From NCBI GenBank assembly GCA_903837285.1, contig CAILUD010000232.1:1-36517 (forward strand): DNA of 36,517 nt, given 5' to 3'. This DNA comes from an uncultured Bacteroidota bacterium (GTDB taxonomy: Bacteria; Bacteroidota; Bacteroidia; Bacteroidales; GWA2-32-17). The position numbers and the translations under genes are program-made. The notes below the pieces were generated by a model. The model was not told the origin of the DNA, did not search any database, and saw only the letters and a program-made list of their open reading frames with translations. Every line of letters begins with the position of its first letter. Position 1 is the stretch's first letter. This document shows, one piece after another, positions 15,317-22,919 of the stretch.

Positions 15317-15353
15317 AAAAAAAATACTCGTCTGTTTTAAGTCAGATGAGCAT
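15317..15353 (-). terminator. Intrinsic terminator of the SAM-I riboswitch expression platform
   Basis: Read on the minus strand, TGCTCATCTG and CAGACGAGTA form a 10-bp stem (with G-U pairs) around a short TTAAAA-containing loop, followed by eight T (15324-15317). It lies between the aptamer and the start codon at 15255, exactly where SAM-dependent termination should act. Confidence 0.88.
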
Positions 15354-15388
15354 TGAATATTTTTGTGTAATATTTTCAGCAAAATCTA

Positions 15389-15493
15389 ACTTATCTATCC
15401 CTTTTGGGGTTGGAGTTGGCACCTTATTCTACTTGCGTAGAGTAGGTTGTCAAAGCTTCGTTGGGCCATTTCCCTCTGCTTTTCTCGATAAGT
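15389..15493 (-). promoter_or_regulatory. SAM-I (S-box) riboswitch aptamer
   Basis: On the minus strand, P1 pairs ACTTATC (from 15493) with GATAAGT (to 15389). Inside are the conserved S-box blocks in order: GAG...AGCAGAGGGAAATGGCCC, GAAGCTTTGACAACC, a P3 hairpin TACTCTACGCAAGTAGAATA, AAGGTGCCAACTCC, and the P4 hairpin CCC-AAAA-GGG before the closing P1 strand. It precedes a methionine operon (PLP transsulfuration enzyme and hom) and is followed by an intrinsic terminator, the standard OFF-switch design: SAM binding should allow the terminator to form. Confidence 0.95.
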
Positions 15494-15511
15494 GAATGTA
15501 AAGAACTTGTG

Positions 15512-15542
15512 CAAAGTAAAAACAAAAAAATGAATTGTGCAA
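15512..15542 (-). promoter_or_regulatory. Bacteroidota-type promoter of the methionine operon
   Basis: On the minus strand, TTG (15542-15540), a 20-base spacer, then TTACTTTG (15519-15512). This is 7 of 8 to the -7 consensus TAnnTTTG at normal spacing. The aptamer begins about 19 bases downstream, so the transcript would carry the whole riboswitch. Confidence 0.65.
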
Positions 15543-15561
15543 AAAAAATATTAAAATTACT

Positions 15562-15595
15562 TCCCTCAGAGTCTCTTTCAGAATACTCTGAGGGA
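15562..15595. repeat. CCCTCAGAGT...ACTCTGAGGG hairpin
   Basis: An 11-bp perfect stem (15562-15572 with 15585-15595) around a 12-base loop. The CTCAGAGT core and CTCTTT-like loop are shared with the hairpin at 4559-4586, so both look like copies of one dispersed element. Confidence 0.75.
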
Positions 15596-15773
15596 TTTTG
15601 ATATTGTAAATGCCATTTCAGCCTGTGTGTAACAAGCCACGGTGGTAGAAGCTGTAAGTGATGAACATAAACGGCGAAAAAATCCGTAGGATTTTAATGT
15701 TTATAAAAAGCCAAAACCAATATTTTAAGCTCCATAGGAGCTTAATGTAAAAAATAAAAAAGCTTAGATTGAA
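15596..15773. repeat. Intergenic stretch with two GTAGGA/ATAGGA micro-hairpins
   Basis: No gene is seen here. Two short hairpins recur: AAAATCC-GTA-GGATTTT (15679-15695) and TAAGCTCC-ATA-GGAGCTTA (15726-15744). Each is followed by an AATGT-type sequence, with similar spacer between them. The preceding ~70 bases (about 15610-15678) are somewhat richer in G and C than their surroundings and match nothing I can name. Together with the riboswitch region this fills the 518-base gap between the flavin reductase gene and the methionine operon. Confidence 0.65.
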
Positions 15774-16277
15774 TTATGCCTTTAGCAAAACTTTAGTTAT
15801 TTCACCAACATACATTCTATGGAAATCTTTTTGAGGATATTTATTCATTATAGTATTATCAAGAAAATTTCCTGGATTTATATCCTGAAAATATATTTTT
15901 TTGCATTCCATTATTAAACGAGCCTCTGAATAATAAACTGATTTGTTTTCGCTCTCAATTGGTGTTAGTCCTAAGTTTTTCATTTTATCTATTTCGCGAC
16001 CAGATTTTGTTCCGCTTAAATTTAAAATTTCGCGATATTTTTCTTCAAAAAAATTAATTGTGAAATAATCATTCGACTCAATATAATTATATGTATATCT
16101 CGGCGGACGAACAAAAATAAATGCCACGGGTTTGTTCCATAAATATCCAAGACCTCCCCATGAAGCAGTCATATTATTAAAATCATTAATTTTTCCGGCT
16201 GATAATAACATCCAGTCTTTTGACATTAAACGAAAAACATTTTCGTCTAGATTTTCAGATAATATAGTATTGTACAT
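15774..16277 (-). CDS. Flavin reductase-like FMN-binding domain protein
   Basis: A 167-residue cytoplasmic protein with the flavin reductase / split-barrel FMN-binding fold. Key segments: DWMLLSAGKINDFNNMTASWGGLGYLWNKPVAFIFVRPPRYTYNYI (FMN phosphate and isoalloxazine contacts in this family), DYFTINFFEEKYREILNLSGTKSGREIDKM, and a C-terminal YVGEITKVLLKA strand. Family members reduce flavins with NAD(P)H or bind FMN for other redox steps; the partner here is unknown. It is a single gene divergent from the M23 peptidase. Confidence 0.88.
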   Translation of the reverse strand: MYNTILSENLDENVFRLMSKDWMLLSAGKINDFNNMTASWGGLGYLWNKPVAFIFVRPPRYTYNYIESNDYFTINFFEEKYREILNLSGTKSGREIDKMKNLGLTPIESENKSVYYSEARLIMECKKIYFQDINPGNFLDNTIMNKYPQKDFHRMYVGEITKVLLKA

Positions 16278-16415
16278 AACCGTGAATTTTTTACAAATAT
16301 ATATTATGTGTTAGTCAAAAAGACTAAAATTTAAATATTTCATGTAAGCAGCTTAATGCAAGCGCTTAATATGTTTTTTAACTAATAAAAAGTCTTAAAA
16401 TAGTTTAAAATACTT

Positions 16416-16445
16416 TTGGTTATAAGTTGTTTTTTGCTATTTTTA
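16416..16445 (+). promoter_or_regulatory. Possible promoter for the M23 peptidase gene
   Basis: TTG (16416-16418), 19 bases, TATTTTTA (16438-16445). Spacing suits a Bacteroidota promoter, but the last base departs from TAnnTTTG and the ATG is only 4 bases further, which would imply an almost leaderless mRNA. Confidence 0.3.
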
Positions 16446-16449
16446 CAAA

Positions 16450-17355
16450 ATGAAGTTAAAAAATCTAATCTTAATATTAGCATTACTCGCTGTATCTCTG
16501 ACGTATACGCAGGCTCAAAAGGTTGAAACTGAAAATGAGCTAAATCAAAACGATGAAATTGCAAATCCAGATACTACAACTCCAGCTGTTTTTTCGGTTG
16601 GTAATTTAATTATTCCATCACAATCTATTTATGGAAATACCTGGGATACATTATATATAAGATTAAGTCGTCATAAAAAAGTTTCGATTAATGACTCTAT
16701 TATTCTTAGCTTACTAACTGCAGATAATTCAAATTTTTATATGCCCGTTCCTGGTATGGTACTTTCTGAGTTTGGTTGGAGACATGGTAGGGTACATGCT
16801 GGAATTGATTTAAGGCTTGCAAAAGGGGATTCTGTACATTCTTCTTTTGATGGAGTTGTCCGCATAAGCCGCTATTTTAGTGGATATGGAAATATAGTTG
16901 TTGTAAGACATTACAATGGATTGGAAACCTGTTATGCACATCTTTCAAAAAGAATTGCTAAAGTAAATCAGGAAGTTAAAGCAGGCGAAGTTTTAGGGCT
17001 TGGCGGCAGAACAGGTCGTGCAACTTGTGATCATCTTCATTTTGAAGTTCGTTACATGGAAGAACCAATGGATCCTAGATTAGTTGTTGATTTTCAAAAT
17101 CAAAAAATTTCAAATGATTCTTTAGTTGTAACAAATGATTCTTTTTTTCATAGAAAAAATACTTCATCAAAACATAAAAGCACATCACCATCAGATTTTA
17201 AAATGAACAAAAACGGAGATTTTTATACAATAAAACAGGGTGATACTTTATATTCAATTGCAAAAAGAAATCATACTACAGTGGCTGCATTGTGTAATAA
17301 TAACAATATTTCTGAACATTCTATTTTGCATTTAGGGCAGAAGATTAAGCTTTAA
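16450..17355 (+). CDS. M23-family peptidoglycan endopeptidase with C-terminal LysM
   Basis: A 301-residue exported cell-wall hydrolase. Signal peptide at about residues 1-22 (LLAVSLTYTQAQ). The LytM/M23 catalytic domain covers about 100-210: GWRHGRVHAGIDL gives zinc ligands His116 and Asp120, CYAHL gives His164, and DHLHFEVR gives His195 and His197. GGRTGRATCDHLHF is typical of active members, so it is probably catalytically active rather than an EnvC-like activator. After a Ser/Lys-rich linker, residues ~257-301 are a LysM peptidoglycan-binding module (YTIKQGDTLYSIAKRNHTT...ILHLGQKIKL). It likely cuts peptide cross-links during growth or division. The next gene converges with a 1-base gap. 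Confidence 0.93.
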   Translation: MKLKNLILILALLAVSLTYTQAQKVETENELNQNDEIANPDTTTPAVFSVGNLIIPSQSIYGNTWDTLYIRLSRHKKVSINDSIILSLLTADNSNFYMPVPGMVLSEFGWRHGRVHAGIDLRLAKGDSVHSSFDGVVRISRYFSGYGNIVVVRHYNGLETCYAHLSKRIAKVNQEVKAGEVLGLGGRTGRATCDHLHFEVRYMEEPMDPRLVVDFQNQKISNDSLVVTNDSFFHRKNTSSKHKSTSPSDFKMNKNGDFYTIKQGDTLYSIAKRNHTTVAALCNNNNISEHSILHLGQKIKL

Positions 17356-17356
17356 A

Positions 17357-17815
17357 TTATAAAGCAGACCAAAGAGTTCCAAAAAATAAAATCAGGAAAA
17401 GAGTACCCGAAATTGCTGCTAGTAGTCCGTAAAGTAAAGGTTTATTGCTTTTAGAATAAGCAGCAATTAAAGTTGTAGCGCAAAAAATTATTGCTCCAAA
17501 CCAGAAAAACGAAAACTGTACAAGCTCGCTTTCTCCAAATTCGTTAAAAAAGAATGTGTACAGTAACATAACAAGTAATAGAATAATACTTGTTATAATC
17601 CACATTGTAGTAATTAATTTATAATTTCTGAGCTTAATAGGTTTTGGGTTTCTGCTATTTTCGATTTTTACAAAAGGTAGATTTTCAATAGGTAACCATT
17701 TAGGCATTCCGTCATGCCAATAGCGCATTCTTTTTGTTAGTTTTAAATTACTTAATTCAACTTCTGAAAAAGGACCGGTTTTTTTTGATCCATCAAAAAG
17801 GAAGATATCCTTCAT
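17357..17815 (-). CDS. GYF_2-domain membrane protein
   Basis: A 152-residue protein. The N-terminal ~50 residues match the bacterial GYF_2 (DUF4339) pattern: FLFDGSKKTGPFSEVELSNL...RYWHDGMPKWLPIENLPF. Three hydrophobic segments follow at about 68-90 (LITTMWIITSIILLLVMLLY), 98-117 (FFWFGAIIFCATTLIAAY) and 124-148 (LLYGLLAAISGTLFLILFFG). The domain probably faces the cytoplasm and may bind proline-rich partners, by analogy with GYF domains. It could share a transcript with the gene at 17862. Role unknown. Confidence 0.75.
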   Translation of the reverse strand: MKDIFLFDGSKKTGPFSEVELSNLKLTKRMRYWHDGMPKWLPIENLPFVKIENSRNPKPIKLRNYKLITTMWIITSIILLLVMLLYTFFFNEFGESELVQFSFFWFGAIIFCATTLIAAYSKSNKPLLYGLLAAISGTLFLILFFGTLWSAL

Positions 17816-17861
17816 TTTTATTATGAAAATAATTAATTGGTGCTTTTTACTAAAAATGCTT

Positions 17862-18398
17862 TTAATGATGAATATGTGGGAGTTTTCTTTTAAGCTCGCC
17901 TGAAGAAACTTTAAATACTAGCCATTCTACTATATTAAAACAAGTTCCTTCGTTGCAGGAATCTATGTTTGTAATAATCTTCATTTTGCTCTTTATTATA
18001 TCATTTTGATTTGTTTGAGAAGTGCCTTTTTCGTATATAGTTATTTTAACCAAACCAACATTATCAGTAACTGTAATGTAAAACCTTCTCCAAAAAATAT
18101 AGTTTTTTTTCTTTTTAATAAAGAATGCAATACGTTTATCTTTTAATTGAAAAGCAGATCCAAAAAACTCATACCTTAAATCACCATTTAAATGCGTTGA
18201 ACCAATCTCCATACTCGGTTTACGTTCTTCAGGAGAAATACGGGAAACTCTATCAATTAGTTCGTTAAGTTTTGTTATAAAAGGAAGTAACCTCTCGTGA
18301 TTTTCTTTTTTTATATCACTATCTAAATGAACATCCTGAGTGTAGATTGTGTCTTTCTCTTTTTGTCGTTTTTCAGCTTCTTCTAACCAGTTATTCAT
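17862..18398 (-). CDS. Hypothetical cytoplasmic protein
   Basis: A 178-residue protein without signal peptide or membrane segment. The N terminus is charged and helical (MNNWLEEAEKRQKEKDTIY), with a second likely helix LLPFITKLNELIDRVSRISP. The middle is beta-rich and basic (FQLKDKRIAFFIKKKKNYIFWRRFYITVTDNVGLVKITIYEKG). The end is NIVEWLVFKVSSGELKRKLPHIHH with a His-rich tail. I do not recognise a family. It is 46 bases upstream of the GYF_2 gene on the same strand. Confidence 0.6.
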   Translation of the reverse strand: MNNWLEEAEKRQKEKDTIYTQDVHLDSDIKKENHERLLPFITKLNELIDRVSRISPEERKPSMEIGSTHLNGDLRYEFFGSAFQLKDKRIAFFIKKKKNYIFWRRFYITVTDNVGLVKITIYEKGTSQTNQNDIIKSKMKIITNIDSCNEGTCFNIVEWLVFKVSSGELKRKLPHIHH

Positions 18399-18523
18399 GG
18401 GTAATTAATTATAATGTCTAAAGATAATTAATTACTTAAAATTAAAAATTATTTGGAATGAATTTTTAAGAACAATTACAATGAGCACTTATGTGGTTAA
18501 ATATATGTGCTTTGTAATATGTT

Positions 18524-20398
18524 TTAATATTCTTTTAAAGATTCATGAACGCCTTTATGAATTTCGTACCAATATTCAAAGGCTGCTTCTTTTTTGTTAA
18601 CATTAAATCTTTCGTACCAATAATTAAGTTCTAAAACATCTGAATGTTCTTCAAATTTATTTTTAATAAAGGTGTGAACTAAATCCATATTTCTTTCCGA
18701 TTCCCAGAATGATGAAGAATTACGACTGTTTATCCATGCCGAAATATTTTTCACAGATTCAACATATTCAAACTTTTTGTTATAAAGTTTACCTATAATA
18801 TCTGAAATCATATCTTCGGCCCATGCTCTATGAAATCTGCAGATTCCCATGTTGTCGAGCATAAGTTCTTTAATCATTCTATTTGCGTTTTCTCTTCCAA
18901 GTTTTCGTGGGTCCATAAAATCTTTACCGTAATACATATAATATTTACCCATCATTGGCATTGGTGATAAAACCCCTGGTGTCCAGTATTGGTTTGGAAC
19001 CATCCATCCTTTTCTGCGAAAACCAGCAAAAACGAATTTGTTCATTACCTTTTTTCCTCTATCCTGACTGATTTTATGTGCTAATAAACGAGCTCCATCT
19101 TTCATGTCGAGCATGTCATATTTACCTGAAATAACATTATCCAATAATGTAACACCTAACTGAGCATTTTTCATTGAATCGTTAACAATATCAAAACCTT
19201 CAGCACCAAAAACAGGTTTTTCTTTTAGCCCAACCTCTGAAAGCTTGATTATCCCTTCAGAGATACATTCAAATAGCCATGAAATAACACCACCTACAGA
19301 AATTGCATCAAATCCTAACATATCTGCATGATGATTCAAAAGCTCTGCTGCTCGCTGATCAAAAATTCCAGAAAGCGGTCCCATTGTTTGGTAAGGCTCA
19401 TAATCTTTTTTAAACTCATTGTTCATTTTTTTGCAAACAGCAGCACATGGTTCTCCACAAGTCTTTTGTTGACGTGGTTTAATAGTCTCTTCATTAAATT
19501 GTTTTAAATAATGGTCGACAACAAACTTTTGATGCAATTCTTTTCTGTCGTTTTCACTCCAATAAATAGATTTGTAGTTAAATGCAATAATTTTACTTCC
19601 AACAGTAGCATAATTTACACCTAATGTTCCACCAGTTTCAAAATGCTCGTCGAAGCGATATTTTGTAGTTGCTTCTATGTCTTTTGCAGCTAGTTTTTTA
19701 TTATATTTATCTTCAAACCAGGAATCTGCTACTTTACGATCTCTAAAGTCTTCGTCTAAAAATGTTCCTCCATATATTATTGAAGCTATACCATGTTGTT
19801 GTAGGAGTTTACTCCCAAATCCGCCTCTGCCAGCCCATGTATCAACAAATGTTACCTCTTTATTTTTAATAGGAGCAGAACATACCGAGCCAAAATCTGT
19901 CATTTGAGCTGCAGGACCAGTTGCTAAAATTCTTGGGTCATTTTCGTATCGATGTCCAAATTTAGATAAGGTATAATCCATCATAGAATACACACCTTTT
20001 CTACCGCTTTTCCATATTGCTTGATTATCTACTGGTTGAAGTTCAAGATCGATTTCTTCGCCATGATTTCTATTTAAATAAAGTATTGAGTTTGATTTTG
20101 CTTTTCCTACAATCGAAATCATACTTATACCTAAATTGTCAAATACTAAACCTGCACCACCCATCGACGAGACATAGAATCCAGCCCAGCATGGCGAAAA
20201 TCCTGCAAAAATCAATCTGTTTGAACCAGGTAAAATAGAGCCTGCTAATAATCCTGTTCCAATTGTAAGGCTGTTATTAACACCCGAAAGGTGAAATCCA
20301 ATGTCAACGGGACCATAAAATTTGCCAATTTGGTAACGTTGCATTTTATAATACCCTGTTGAGGCATCTATCATTAATACTTTAATAAAACTTTCCAT
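18524..20398 (-). CDS. Aldehyde:ferredoxin oxidoreductase family protein (tungstopterin, 4Fe-4S)
   Basis: A 624-residue cytoplasmic oxidoreductase of the AOR family, which oxidises aldehydes to acids (or the reverse) using a tungsten or molybdenum bis-pterin and a [4Fe-4S] cluster with ferredoxin as partner. Iron-sulfur ligands are visible as Cys314, Cys318 and Cys322 (CGEPCAAVC) plus Cys520 (NMGICRFHRAW). AOR-type segments include AGFSPCWAGFYVSSMGGAGLVFDNLG, ILATGPAAQMTDFGSV, TWAGRGGFGSKLLQQHG, MGPLSGIFDQRAAELLNHHADMLGFDAISVGG. Length is within the family range (about 600-650). The first motif is CX3CX3C rather than CX2CX3C of the archaeal enzyme. No tungstate transport or cofactor genes are nearby. 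It implies an anaerobic lifestyle; the substrate cannot be told. Confidence 0.92.
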   Translation of the reverse strand: MESFIKVLMIDASTGYYKMQRYQIGKFYGPVDIGFHLSGVNNSLTIGTGLLAGSILPGSNRLIFAGFSPCWAGFYVSSMGGAGLVFDNLGISMISIVGKAKSNSILYLNRNHGEEIDLELQPVDNQAIWKSGRKGVYSMMDYTLSKFGHRYENDPRILATGPAAQMTDFGSVCSAPIKNKEVTFVDTWAGRGGFGSKLLQQHGIASIIYGGTFLDEDFRDRKVADSWFEDKYNKKLAAKDIEATTKYRFDEHFETGGTLGVNYATVGSKIIAFNYKSIYWSENDRKELHQKFVVDHYLKQFNEETIKPRQQKTCGEPCAAVCKKMNNEFKKDYEPYQTMGPLSGIFDQRAAELLNHHADMLGFDAISVGGVISWLFECISEGIIKLSEVGLKEKPVFGAEGFDIVNDSMKNAQLGVTLLDNVISGKYDMLDMKDGARLLAHKISQDRGKKVMNKFVFAGFRRKGWMVPNQYWTPGVLSPMPMMGKYYMYYGKDFMDPRKLGRENANRMIKELMLDNMGICRFHRAWAEDMISDIIGKLYNKKFEYVESVKNISAWINSRNSSSFWESERNMDLVHTFIKNKFEEHSDVLELNYWYERFNVNKKEAAFEYWYEIHKGVHESLKEY

Positions 20399-20649
20399 AT
20401 CTGTAAAATTATATTTAGCTAAATTAATAAATAAATGTCTGGAATTTATACTTTGATGTTTTTAAATTATAAAAGAGTAATATTTATTAATTAAGCCAGA
20501 TGCCAGTTTATGAATAAAACAAGGGAGAAGTACCTAAAATAAGTCAAGTGATTATACTTATTAAAATTTCTAAAAATTAGGTTTTAACACTCTTTTTTTA
20601 AGGTATTAAATGACCCCATCTTTGTAAGGTAATAATTAATAAACTTTTT

Positions 20650-21306
20650 ATGAAACACAATATAATTTTAATAGCAATTCTTCTAACTGCAACAACAATG
20701 TTTGCACAAGAGGTTAAAATAAATAATAATTTAGTTGTTGAATCTGATGGTACTGTAAGAATGGATGGAACTTCTACTGTTTGGGAAGATTTAAGGGTTA
20801 CGCTAGATAAAGGTTCTAGTTCAGCAACACTTGATTATATTTCGGGAAGTAATGGTCCTCAAATATGGTTTTTTAAAGATAATGCTTCTGTTGAAGCAAT
20901 GTCATTTACTGTACAATTACCTCATGGATGGAAAGAGGGTAGTACCATATATCCACATATGCATTGGTTGCCAAAGTTAACAGCTACAGGTAATGTAGAG
21001 TGGAATTTTGAGTATACATGGGCAAATAATAACAACAGCTCACCAGAAGTTTTTCCTGCAATAACAACATCTACATTTATAAGTACTGGACCGTTTACAG
21101 CAAGAAGTTTTTTAACAACTACATTATCAGCTAGCAATGTTGGTATTGATGGATCAGGAAAAACAGTGTCAAGTATTTTAATATGTAGAATCTGGCGAAG
21201 GTCGGATAATCCAAACGATACTTATAATGCTGATGCTGGAGTTTTATTTTTAGATTTTCATTACCAGATGGATACATTTGGAAGCCGTTCCGAGTATACA
21301 AAGTAA
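20650..21306 (+). CDS. Secreted protein resembling phage/virion structural proteins
   Basis: A 218-residue exported protein with signal peptide at about residues 1-19 (ILLTATTMFAQ). The rest is beta-rich: an N-terminal VKINNNLVVESDGTVRMDGT segment, then YISGSNGPQIWFF, SFTVQLPHGWKEGSTIYPHM-type residues, WNFEYTWANNN, and a C-terminal LDFHYQMDTFGSRSEYTK. From memory, the PHxHW, EYTWAN and DFHYQxDTxGSR pattern is frequent in tail or head-fibre proteins of phages and metagenomic viruses. Here it has a Sec signal, no T9SS tail, and lies 25 bases before a T9SS cargo gene, so a cell-surface role is more likely than a prophage. No other phage gene is nearby. Confidence 0.7.
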   Translation: MKHNIILIAILLTATTMFAQEVKINNNLVVESDGTVRMDGTSTVWEDLRVTLDKGSSSATLDYISGSNGPQIWFFKDNASVEAMSFTVQLPHGWKEGSTIYPHMHWLPKLTATGNVEWNFEYTWANNNNSSPEVFPAITTSTFISTGPFTARSFLTTTLSASNVGIDGSGKTVSSILICRIWRRSDNPNDTYNADAGVLFLDFHYQMDTFGSRSEYTK

Positions 21307-21331
21307 TAAACTTTTTTAAAATAATAGTGTT

Positions 21332-22720
21332 ATGGAAAAGTTTAAAATTATTATCGCAATTTGTTTGTTATTTGTTCTAACAAATGAAATAAAAGCACAG
21401 GGTATTGAAATTACATCTGGAGGAAAAATTGAATGTGTAAGTTCTGCTAGTCTTGAAATTCAAAATGGGAATTTTATAAATAATGGTACTTATACCATGG
21501 GTGCAGAAAACTTTACTTTTTCAGGTACAACTAATGGAAGTATTTCAGGAAGTAGTAATAATGATATTTATAGTTTAACAATAAATAATACTAATGGTGT
21601 AGCGTTAAATGGAACAGGGTATTGTGCAGTAAATAAAACTTTAACTTTTAGCGCCGGATTGTTAAACACTGGAAGTAATTTTATAATAATTAATGATAAT
21701 GCTACTGTTAGTGGAGCAAGTACAACAAATTATATTAATGGTAATTGTAGAAAAGTAGGTAATGATGCGTTTACATTTCCTGTTGGTAAAGGTGGTAAAT
21801 ATGCTCCAATAGGTATGACAGCTCCTGGAAATACTACCGATCATTTTACAGCTGCATACTTTAATAATAATCCTAATTCTTTATATAATATTTCATTATT
21901 AGGAGTAGGTTTGAATAATGTTAGCACAAAAGAATATTGGACACTTGATAGAACAAATGGAGCAAGTAATGTAAAGGTTACTTTAAATTGGGATAATACA
22001 AGTGGAGTTTCTCAAATTAACGACTTAAGAGTAGCAAGGTGGGATGGTGTAAAATGGACAAATGCAGGCAATATAACAAGTTCAGGAAATACAAGTTTAG
22101 GGTCAATTACTTCAAGTGAAATAAGTTCATTTAGTCCGTTTACATTAGGATCGGCAACTGTTAGCAATCCATTGCCAGTTGATTTATTATCTTTTACAGC
22201 CGATTGTAATAATGAAAAAGTGAAAATTAACTGGTCAACTGCAACAGAAACAAATTGTGATTACTTTTTAGTAGAAAAAATGTTTGAAGGAGAAAGCTTT
22301 TATTTAGTTGCAAAAATCCCTGGAAATGGAAATTCAAATCAAATAATTAATTATGTTATTGAAGATAATAATTCAGAAAATAAAATTGCATATTATAGGC
22401 TAACTCAGGTTGATTTTTCCGGATTAGAAGATGTAATGGATGATAAAATTATTTCTTCAAATTGTAATTTAGCAAAAGATGAGATAAGTATTTATCAAGA
22501 GACTGAAGGGCAAGGTATTGTTATTAATTCAAATAAGGAAACTTCAGTTTTAATAAATATATTTGATTTAAGCGGTAAGTTAATTTCAAGTGGTTCTTTA
22601 CAATTAAATGAAAGAGAAAATAAAATTAATACTTCTGATTTAAATTTATCCGAAGGAATGTATTTGGTTAATTTTCAATCTTTAGATATTAATAAATCTT
22701 TAAAATTGATTATAAGGTAG
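21332..22720 (+). CDS. T9SS cargo protein, copy 1 of a tandem duplication
   Basis: A 462-residue secreted protein. Signal peptide at about residues 1-22 (FVLTNEIKAQG). Residues ~25-280 are a beta-helix-like or beta-sandwich adhesin region rich in Asn, Gly, Ser and Thr, including NGNCRKVGNDAFTFPVGKGG and WTLDRTNGASNVKVTL. A module typical of T9SS proteins follows: NPLPVDLLSFTADCNNEKVK, INWSTATETNCDYFLVEKM. The last ~70 residues are the sorting domain, with VLINIFDLSGKLI and LSEGMYLVNFQSLD. Probably surface-attached or released by the type IX system. It is about 60% identical by eye to the next gene, and 25 bases after the virion-like protein, probably the same operon. A hairpin follows (22746-22776). 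Confidence 0.85.
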   Translation: MEKFKIIIAICLLFVLTNEIKAQGIEITSGGKIECVSSASLEIQNGNFINNGTYTMGAENFTFSGTTNGSISGSSNNDIYSLTINNTNGVALNGTGYCAVNKTLTFSAGLLNTGSNFIIINDNATVSGASTTNYINGNCRKVGNDAFTFPVGKGGKYAPIGMTAPGNTTDHFTAAYFNNNPNSLYNISLLGVGLNNVSTKEYWTLDRTNGASNVKVTLNWDNTSGVSQINDLRVARWDGVKWTNAGNITSSGNTSLGSITSSEISSFSPFTLGSATVSNPLPVDLLSFTADCNNEKVKINWSTATETNCDYFLVEKMFEGESFYLVAKIPGNGNSNQIINYVIEDNNSENKIAYYRLTQVDFSGLEDVMDDKIISSNCNLAKDEISIYQETEGQGIVINSNKETSVLINIFDLSGKLISSGSLQLNERENKINTSDLNLSEGMYLVNFQSLDINKSLKLIIR

Positions 22721-22745
22721 GTTTTAGGTAGGTTTTTTCATTTTA

Positions 22746-22776
22746 ATAGTTGCCAGAGTTATGAACTGGCAACTAT
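22746..22776 (+). terminator. Hairpin after T9SS copy 1 (weak terminator)
   Basis: ATAGTTGCCAG and CTGGCAACTAT form an 11-bp perfect stem around AGTTATGAA. Only a short T-rich stretch follows, so termination may be leaky. The same hairpin, with a full T-tract, follows copy 2. Confidence 0.6.
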
Positions 22777-22919
22777 TTCATAAATCAGAGTGCCAGATTT
22801 TCATGGATAATTAAATAAGAATTAGTTTCCTCTTTGCACTTTAAAATCATATTAAATTTTCATTTGTTAAATATTAATTTGTTTTTGAATTTTCATAAAT
22901 GATTTTATTGAAATGTAAA

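Noticed and set aside
15304..15495. A 63-codon open frame on the plus strand
   Set aside because: It lies antisense to the SAM-I riboswitch and its terminator, whose conserved blocks explain the sequence.
15256..15773. tRNA or other structured RNA gene in the long gaps (also checked 28275-28692 and 20399-20649)
   Set aside because: No cloverleaf with a T-loop GTTC motif and acceptor pairing was seen; the structures present are the riboswitch and repeats.
20650..21306. Prophage remnant
   Set aside because: The single virion-like protein has a Sec signal peptide, and there is no integrase, attachment site or other phage gene near it.
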